This document shows, in pieces, positions 26,801-35,800 of a stretch of 64,000 bases of DNA. The translations under genes were made by a program, and so were the position numbers. The notes beneath the pieces were generated by a model. That model was not told the DNA's origin. It was given only the letters and a program-made list of their open reading frames with translations, and ran no database searches. The stretch comes from Inia geoffrensis (Eukaryota; Chordata; Mammalia; Artiodactyla; Iniidae), in the NCBI GenBank assembly GCA_036417435.1, contig CM070899.1, positions 153,030,237-153,094,236 on the forward strand. Reading direction: 5' to 3'. The number at the start of each line of letters is the position of its first letter. Positions within the stretch are counted from its first letter, which is position 1.

Positions 26801-29800
26801 TCTCTTGTTGCGGAGCATGGGCTCTAGGCACGCTGGCTTCAGTAGTTGTGGCACGTGGGCTCAGTAGTTGTGGTGCACAGGCTTAGTTGCTCCGTGGCAC
26901 GTGGGATCCTCCTGGACTAGGGATCGAACCCGTGTCCTCTGCACTGTCAGGTGGATTCTTAACCACTGTGCCACCAGGGAAGTCCCTCCACTGAATTCTA
27001 AGGGACTTGAATCTTCCCACTGTCCCTTCCCTTGGGTGATTTCAATTTCTGCCTGCCTCAAAGAGCATTTCACCACAACAAATGTGATCCAGGTCTTTAA
27101 AGGTGGATATTTTACATACACTGGGGCATCTGAGACAAGTCAACTACTACTTCTGGTGCTAAACAGAATAATCAATTTGTCCCAACTCTCAAGGAATCAT
27201 TGGCTGTATTAAACTTATTGAAAATGGAATGGTCTTATCTTTATGTTCTCCGTGCTGACCGTGGAACCCAGTCTCCACATCTGAGGCTGCTCTCCTGCTT
27301 GGTGAACTTTGTGGTTTTCCTCTCCATGGAGCTCATTTGTTTTCAATAAACCCTTTTGTTCTCATTACCCAGTTCCAGGTGAAAAGGTTCCAAAGCCATT
27401 GTTCTCCACAGATAGATACCCAGACCAGGTGTACCTGCCAGTGCCAAGGCTCCGACACCCAGAGGTGAGGAATCCAGGTCAGCAGCTCCCCGCACACAAC
27501 CCTGTCCTAAGAAGGCAGACTTCTGCCTGGCTGTGGGCCTCAACCCCTTTACATCAATGGGGGTGAGGGCCAATGTCAGGGGCTCAAGTGGTTCACGTTT
27601 GAGGCAGCCATCATCACAGCCTCCTCTGACTCTCCCAACTTTCGGCAGGTAGGAAAAGGCCTCCAGAGCCTGTCCCCCCACGCTCAGACGTCTCCCTGGG
27701 TTCACTCCTCCAATACAGCACCCACAAGGCCCAGACCCCAGGGAGGCAAACGGAGACCTCTGACCTTTAGGCCGCGTTGGAAGGTGGAGATAGACAGCAG
27801 GGCTAGGTCTTGCTGCTCCTCGGCGTAGCGCACCAGGTACACGTAGACAAGCTTCTTCACCTGGGGGGGAGTGGGCTTCTCAGCAGGGACTGGTGCCCCC
27901 ACCCCGTGAGACGTCATCACCCCAGCTGGCTGTGGTCCACGGGGAAAGCATCCTGGGTGTACCCTGGCTCCTTTGCTCTGATCCACATCTAGTTCAGGGA
28001 CGTCTAGATGGTGTCTTTTCCTGGACCAGGAACATTCTGAGCAGACTGCACCCCCCACCAAGGACTGGATTGTTCCCTTCCTCACCCCCAACCAGCTCCA
28101 GCTTATTCCTGGTGGAGGTGGGCAGGAGAGACCCCTCACCGGGTAGCGCTCACCTCTATGTTCTTACAGGCCACGTTCTTCACCACGGCAGGAAACAGGT
28201 CTGAGGCATTCTTTCCCCGGGCGATCATCTGGGTGGTGGGGTCAAGGTAGGGGGAGAAGAAGGATGCCAGCTCTCATTAGGAGAAGATCCTCAAGGAGCC
28301 AAGGAGAGCTGCTCTTTGATCCCCAGGCCCCTCGCCCAAGGGAGGCCCCTCCTTCCCCCCCTCACCGCCACAATCCTCTTCATGGCCTCCAGCTTGAGGG
28401 AATCCTTGTTGGTGTCCAGCATCTCCTTCAGGTCATCATGCCTGGTGGGAGAAACAAGAGGTCAGCTGAGGGCACAGCAGTGGGGATGGGGCTATCAATC
28501 AGTAGGATCCAGGCAGAAAGAAGGGATCTGGGCAGGGAAGGCAGGACTCGACCAGAAGGGAAGGTGGTAAAATACACATCAGGGGACTTAGGGGCGGGAG
28601 GAGCATGTGGGCCAGCCAGTGCCATGGGCTGAGTTGTGTCCCCCTCGTAAAAGATATGTTGAAGTCCTAACCCCAAGTACCCAGAATGTGGCTTTATTTG
28701 GAAATAGAATTGTTTCAGCTGTAATTAGGATGGGGTAATACTGGAGTAGGGCTGGTCCCTAATTCAGTATGTCTGGTGTTCTTTAAGAAGATGGCCTTGT
28801 GAAGAGAGAGATGCAGGGAGAACGCCTTGTGAAGACAGAGGATTGGAGTGATCCATCTACAAGTCAGTGAACATCAACGATTGCCAAACTATCAGAAGCT
28901 AGAAAGGGGCAAGGAAGGATTCCCCTACACGTTTCAGATGGAGCAAGGCCCTGCTGACACCTTGATTTTGGACTTCTAGCTTCCAGAACTGTGAGATAAT
29001 AAATTTCTACTAAGTCACCCAGTTTGTGGTTTTACAGCAGCCCTGGGAAACTAATACAGCCAGGAGGTGATAGGATGGATTTGGGGTGGGAAAGGTAGGG
29101 ACCCTTCCCAGGAAATGGCCAGTTGGATAGATGAGAAGGACCTGGAGCCAGTGGAAAGGAGGTGGGTGTCAAAACAAGAGCAAGATGCCCTTGTCCCGCC
29201 CTGAGTGTGGTCCCAGGCCCTGACCCCACAGACTGAGCTGATTCCAAGGACTGGATGGGCCCCAGATTCTCCAGAGTCTGTTGAGGTGGTCTTACCACAA
29301 AGGCCAGACCTGTCACATTCAACAGTCATTCAAGAAAGTTATAAAACCCTAATGGGAGAGGTAAATGATGATTTAAATAAATAACCCCTTGCACATGACG
29401 GAGGGGAATAAAGGTAGTCTCCAAGCCAATATACAAATTTCACACAATGGCCATTGAACTTTCAATGGAGGCCTTTTGTCAAACTTCCTGAAGTGACTGC
29501 AGGATTCATCTAGAAACAAAAATCAATTCGTAAGAACGCCAGAGAATTTTGAGGGGAGAACAAGAGAACAAGGGAACAATGACAGACAACTCCCCCTACC
29601 AGAATTCAAAACACAAAACAACATGACAACGATAAAAGCCCTATGGTACCAGGTTAAAAGTAGAAAGTCAAGAGTCATAGGGGGGAAATTTCACAAATGA
29701 ATCTAAGTTGATACATTAGGAACAAATAACTCACCAATGGGAGAAAGAAATTTTCCTCCCCTGAAATAAATGCTGTCGGGACAACTGCTATGTAGCAAAG

Positions 29801-32800
29801 AATTTAACTTATACATATATTTCACACCAAAATTAATTCCACATTTGTTTAACAGTTAACTTATTTCAATATATGGAAGAGGGGGAAATTTTAATTTTCA
29901 AGGTCATAAAATTATCAGTAATAATAATTTTTTATTATTATTACTAGGTTTATTTTTTTTTTAACTTTTGTATGTAAACTAAATTTAAGGAAAAAAAAAA
30001 ACCAAGGCAACTGTGTTTGTTTGCTAGGGCTGCCATAACAGTAACACAGACTGGGTGGCTTAACAACCTAAACTTATTTGCTCACAATTCTGGAGGCTAG
30101 AAGTCTGAGATAAAGGTGTCAGCGGGTTGGTTTCTTCTGAGGCCTCTTTCCTTGGCTTGTAGATGGCTGTCTTCCTATATCTTTACATGGTCTTCCCTCT
30201 GTGGGTTTCTGTGTCCACATTTCCTCTTCTTATGACAGGTGAATTGTATTCGATTAGGGCCCACCCTAATGACCTTATTCTAACTTAATTATCTCTTTAA
30301 GGCCCTATCTACAAACACAGTCACATTCTGAGGTATTGGGAGTTAGGACTTCATTTGAGGGGGACACAATTCAGCCCATAATAGCAACAGAAAGGAAAAT
30401 ATTTGGGATATGGTGAATAAAATTTTAATATTCATAATAGATAAAGTACTGATATAAATTTAGGGTCTATATTCAGTATTCACTGTCAGGGCTGCTGCAA
30501 GCCCTTCTGCCACCCGCTTGCCCCGCCAGATAGACACAGCCCTGTGCTGCTGCTCCCCATTCAGTGAGTGGAGCATTGTTTGGTATTCCTTGGCCATGTG
30601 CCTTTGAGCAGTGAACAACCTGCCCAACCATACTCAGAGGTCCAGGGGCTGGTGGTCAAAGAAGTGAACAGAGAAGTGTGAATAACCCCATGGAAAAATG
30701 TGTCTGCACGCAGCTGATTGAGCAGTGGGACCACTGATGCACTCATATATTGCCCAGGCAATTCCAGAATGTGATGAGCAGTTGTGTATGGAGAACTGTA
30801 CATTCTCTGATCTCCCAGATGATACTCAGATAATCCGTAGCTTTGACCCAGGCATGAGAACCCAGCCGGGAGAGGTATCACCAATGGTAGGAATTAAAAA
30901 GCAGTGTGCGCAAAGTTAGTCACAGAAGTGAAATATTTAGAAGCAATAGAAAATCAGAAATTGGAGGTAGCAGTATTAGGAGGGGGAAGAGCATGATAAT
31001 AGTCATAAAGAGGCAAGTGTGGGCTTCCCTGGTGGCACAGTGGTTGAGAGTCTGCCTGCCGATGCAGGGGACACAGGTTCGCGCCCTGGTCTGGGATGAT
31101 CCCACATGCTGCGGAGCAGCTGGGCCCGTGAGCCATGGCCGCTGAGCCTGCGCGTCTGGAGCCTGTGCTCCGCAACAAGAGAGGCCGCTACAGTGAGAGG
31201 CCCGCGCACCGCGATGAAGAGTGGCCCCTGCTTGCCGCAACTGGAGAAAGCCCTCACACAGAAACGAAGACCCAACACAGCCAAAAATAAATAAATAAAT
31301 AAATTTATTAAAAAAAAAAATAAAAAAAAAAATAAAAAAAAATAAAGAGGCAAGTGTGACTGGTGCTGATGCTGAGAAATGAGTAAGTGCTAAATGCTAA
31401 GAGGAAGAAAAGAATCTGACATAACATGCACCTAGCCATAGGGCTGCATTTTGCAGAAATGTGTGAGTGCTTAACAGAACACAGAGGACTTGCTAGCTGT
31501 CAGATGAGGGCAGGAGATGTCCTGCCCCACTCAAGTTGATCTAAAACTCCTCCATTCAGGAATACTACTCAGCCATGAAAAAGAATGAAATAATGCCATT
31601 TGCAGCAACATGGATGAACCTACAGATTATCATACTAAGTGAAGTAAGTCAGACAGAGAAAGACAAATACCATATGATATCACTTATATGTGGAATCTAA
31701 AATATGACAAATGAACTTATTTACAAATCAGAAACAGACTCACAGACATAGAAAACAAACTTATGGTTACCAAAGGGGAAAGGGTGTGGAGGAGGGATAA
31801 ATTAGGCGTATGGGATTAGCAGATATAAACTACTATATATAAAATAGACAACAAGGTCCTACAGTATAGCACAGGGGACTAGATTCAATATCCTGTCATA
31901 AACCATAATGGAAAAGCATATGAAAATTATATATGTATATATATATATCTGAATCACTTTGCTGTACATCAGAAACTAATACAACATTGTAAATCAACTA
32001 TACTTCAATTTAAAAAAAAAAAAGATCAAAACTCCTCCATTCAGGAAGATGTCCCCCCAAACCAGAGGACCTTTTCTACTCCCTATGGCCAAGCCAGGGT
32101 CAGAAGACAACCACCTTGTCACCCTCCTAAACACAAACCAGGTGGTCAATTCCTAGGTGTGTTGAACTCAGGACACATGGATGTAGACAGAGATACAGAC
32201 CATTCACCTGGGCCTGGGCAGCACTGAGGGTGTGGGAAGAATGACAGAGCTGGGTGCCACCTTCCCAAATAGACGCACACCACTGCACCCCCAGGAACCT
32301 CCATACATACCCCCGCACAGCCAACTCACCCTCACAGACACCTACATATTCAAATATCCCCATCAAACACTGGTACCAGCGATACCCTACCACATCTCCC
32401 CGCAGACATACCTGTACCCCATACACATACCCAGACCCCCAAAGACACACCTACAACCTCCAGACACATACAATCTATACATAAACACACACACACCCAC
32501 AAAAAACCCTGCACACACCCACAATCCCCACAGAAATACACACAGTCACAGACACATATACCACACATAGACACTTCCCACAAAAACACACTCTCGACAC
32601 AAACCCACACACCTATGGACGCACATATCTCATCTACAAATCCCTATAGACGCCCACAGACACATATCCACCACGACTTCCCCCACCCCGTGATCCAGAC
32701 ATGCACATACCCTACACACGTCCCTCCACAGACACGCACATACCCCACACACGTCCCTCCACAGACACACACACACACGCCACACACACCACATACACTG

Positions 32801-35800
32801 AGTAACTGCAGTCTCAATGGCCAAAATGGCCTGTGGGCTCCCATTTGAGATTCTTGATGATAAATACAGGATTTTACGACCAAATACTCCAGCCTCATGA
32901 TCCTCTGACCTCCTTCTGAGGGGTCACGTGGGCGTCCTCACTGGCCAGCCTGGGGTGACTTCACTGGGACCTGTCAGAGTTTGCACAGCCCCTTTAACTC
33001 TGGGAGTTCTCTAAAGCAGGCTTCCTCGCACCCGGGTGTCCTCACCACCCCGACAGATACCACCGGCCCGTGTCCAATGCACACACCCAGGGCGTGTGCT
33101 GTGGCACCCACAGTTCTCCCAACCACCCAGCCTAGCGCACACCTTCCAGGCTCCTGAAGGCTCTAGGGCCCTAGGGAAGGGGAATCGAGGGAGCGGAGGG
33201 ACTGGGGGGGACATAGCGGACATAGCACAGGTAGGACTGTCAGCTGCCCCCTGAAAGACAGCAGCTCCCTCCTAGGGTGTAATCACCCTGGGTCCCTCAT
33301 CTTCACTCCCACCAGCTTATGTTCCCAAGAGGGAGAAGAAGGGCGAGATACACAGCAACACTCTAAGGCCATGAAACATGAAACATTAATCTCCCGTAGT
33401 CCGATCCCCTTATACTGCTCTCACTGTGACCTGACCCCTGGCCTGGCCTGAGGGACTCTCTGGGGCGAGGGCACTGGAGCCAGCTGGTGGGTAAAACATG
33501 GCATTTGAGGCCAGACATACTCATTTCGCCTGATATCCACTTTCCTCCCTCCCCTCACAACCCAAGTTCCAACCCACTAGACAGGAGAGGGTGGCCAAAC
33601 GCTTTATCCTGTCTCCAAACCTCACCCAGAACCCAGTCTAGCTAGGACCTGGAGGGAGGAAAAGGTCAAATATTTTACTCCACCCTCAAATATTTTACTA
33701 TCCTCTTCCCCTCAGAGGTTCCAGGGAGTTAGGCTTATCTCCCCCAACTCAAACTCTCAGTCCCCCATACAGTACCCCTGATGCCCCCCGCTTCCCACCT
33801 AGACCCTAAATGCCGGCCCAGTCCTCCTGCTGAGGAGGTGGGACTTAAATGGGTCCTGGCTGAGAGTGGCAGCTTCCCACCCCTTGCCTTCCTGGCTGTC
33901 TGGGTGAGGGTCTCTGGGGGCCCCTCTGTACCGTAGTGGCTGCCTCTGGCTGTGGCCTTGGCCAGGCTCTAGGCAAGGTCCTTCCAGGGACGGTTCGGGG
34001 GTCGTGTCTTCCTCTGGCGCCTGCAGCCACCGGAGCTCCTCTGGCTGCAGGGCCTGGTACCAGGGTGGGGGCCCGCCTTCAGGGGCCAGCACAGGGCTGG
34101 CAGCCTCCTGATCAGCTCCACTAGCCCCTCTGCCCCCTGGCCTCACCACGGCCCCTGGGAGTTGCAGGAATCGCTGCATTGGGCACCAGGTCCTGCTCCA
34201 AAATGGGACTGAGCTGACCAGGGAGCTGGGGATGCCTGTCACTGTCACCAGACAGCCCGCCCCGAAACTCAGAAACTGGACACTGGCGGGGAGGGAGGCT
34301 CTGGTTTCCTCTTCACTGCTCAGAGACAAGGACTCACGATGGGGAGGAGGGCAGGGACTGGGGACAGGGCCAATCTCCAGGCAGGGGACTAGGGGGCAGG
34401 ACAGCTGATCCAGACAGAGGTGGGGCATCCCTCTCCTCCACTCTCATGCCACAACTGGACCTCTGCCTCCTCAGAACAGCTCTTCCTCAGAAACCTTGTA
34501 CACCCTTCTCACTCTGACCCTAACCATCTTGATCCTCACCTGTCTTTCCAGGGCCATTTCCTTGATTGTTTCCTTCCTATCAGCACTCTCTCATCTCTAC
34601 TTCCTTCATCCTTGGCCTAGGCCCCCCAGGTCCACCCCTCCAATCTGCTTCTTACTCACATCCTTGGACCTCTTGTCCCCCCGGCCCCTACCCTGCCAGG
34701 AGTGGTTAGTTTATTTGCTGTATTTCAACCCCCCTTGATGCTCCTCAAATTCCCACCCACAGCCTTGCCTTTGCAGCTTCACTACTGGCTTCTCACAGAA
34801 AATAAAGGATCAAATCCCCCGCAGCTCCCAAACATCTGCATCTACTCACTCCTCTCCTGTCCTCCTCCCTCTGGGCAAAGCTGGTCCTCCTTGAGGCCAG
34901 GCCAGGCCAATCCTCCCACCCAGCTCTGTAAGACTCCCCTCCCCTCTCTCCTTCAATTCTTTTCAGCCTCTCCCACACGGCTAGCTCCTTCCCATCAGCA
35001 GTTAAACTTGCTCTGGGCTCTCCCATCCTAATAATAAACAAACAAAAATGACAACAAAAATAAAATAAACAAACCTTCTTGAACTGGTGGTCTCCTCTCG
35101 CAACTCCCTCCCTCTCTCCCCCTTACAGTCACACTTCTTGAAAGCAAAATTCCCATCCACTGTGTTTTATTTATTTACCTCCTCTTCACTCCTCTATTCA
35201 CTTTAATCTGACTTCCCATGCTGATTAGAATTTAGGGCTGAGGCGTCATGATGTCTACAAATTATATGGCTAAATACATAGACAGATGGTTAGATAAGGC
35301 AAATATGGTAGAATGTCATCGATGGTTGAATCTAGGGGGAGGGCACACATTCATTGTATTATTCACTCAACTTTTCTGTATGTTTAAAATTGTTCATCAT
35401 AGAATGTTGGGGAAAAATAATCTAGCCCCTCCTCTTCTGACTTTGCCAGAACTATTCTCCCAGGGCAGAAGGTGGGGAGTAAAGCAGGAAGGGGTTGACC
35501 TGCTCTTTGTCAAACCAATGGTCATGATTGCTTTCCTTTTTTGAGTTGACCTCAGTGGGCATTGCCACTGCTGATCGCTTCCTTCTTGAAGCTACATTTT
35601 ATTTTTCCTCCTTCCCTTGGCTTACTTTTTCTCAGTTACTTTGAAACACTTTCCCCCTGCTCTCTGGTCACTCTTAATTCCATGTCTTCAGGGTTCCTAC
35701 CTGTGCCCTGTCTGAACTCATTTTATATTACATGCTCCCTAGGTTCTCTTGGCTTCCTTTTGTGGCTTTGATGGATATATATAATAATCTCCTGGACTCC

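Noticed and set aside
32127..32898. Cys/Val-rich and Thr/His/Pro-rich frames in intron 1
   Set aside because: They are translations of the CA-rich low-complexity tract.
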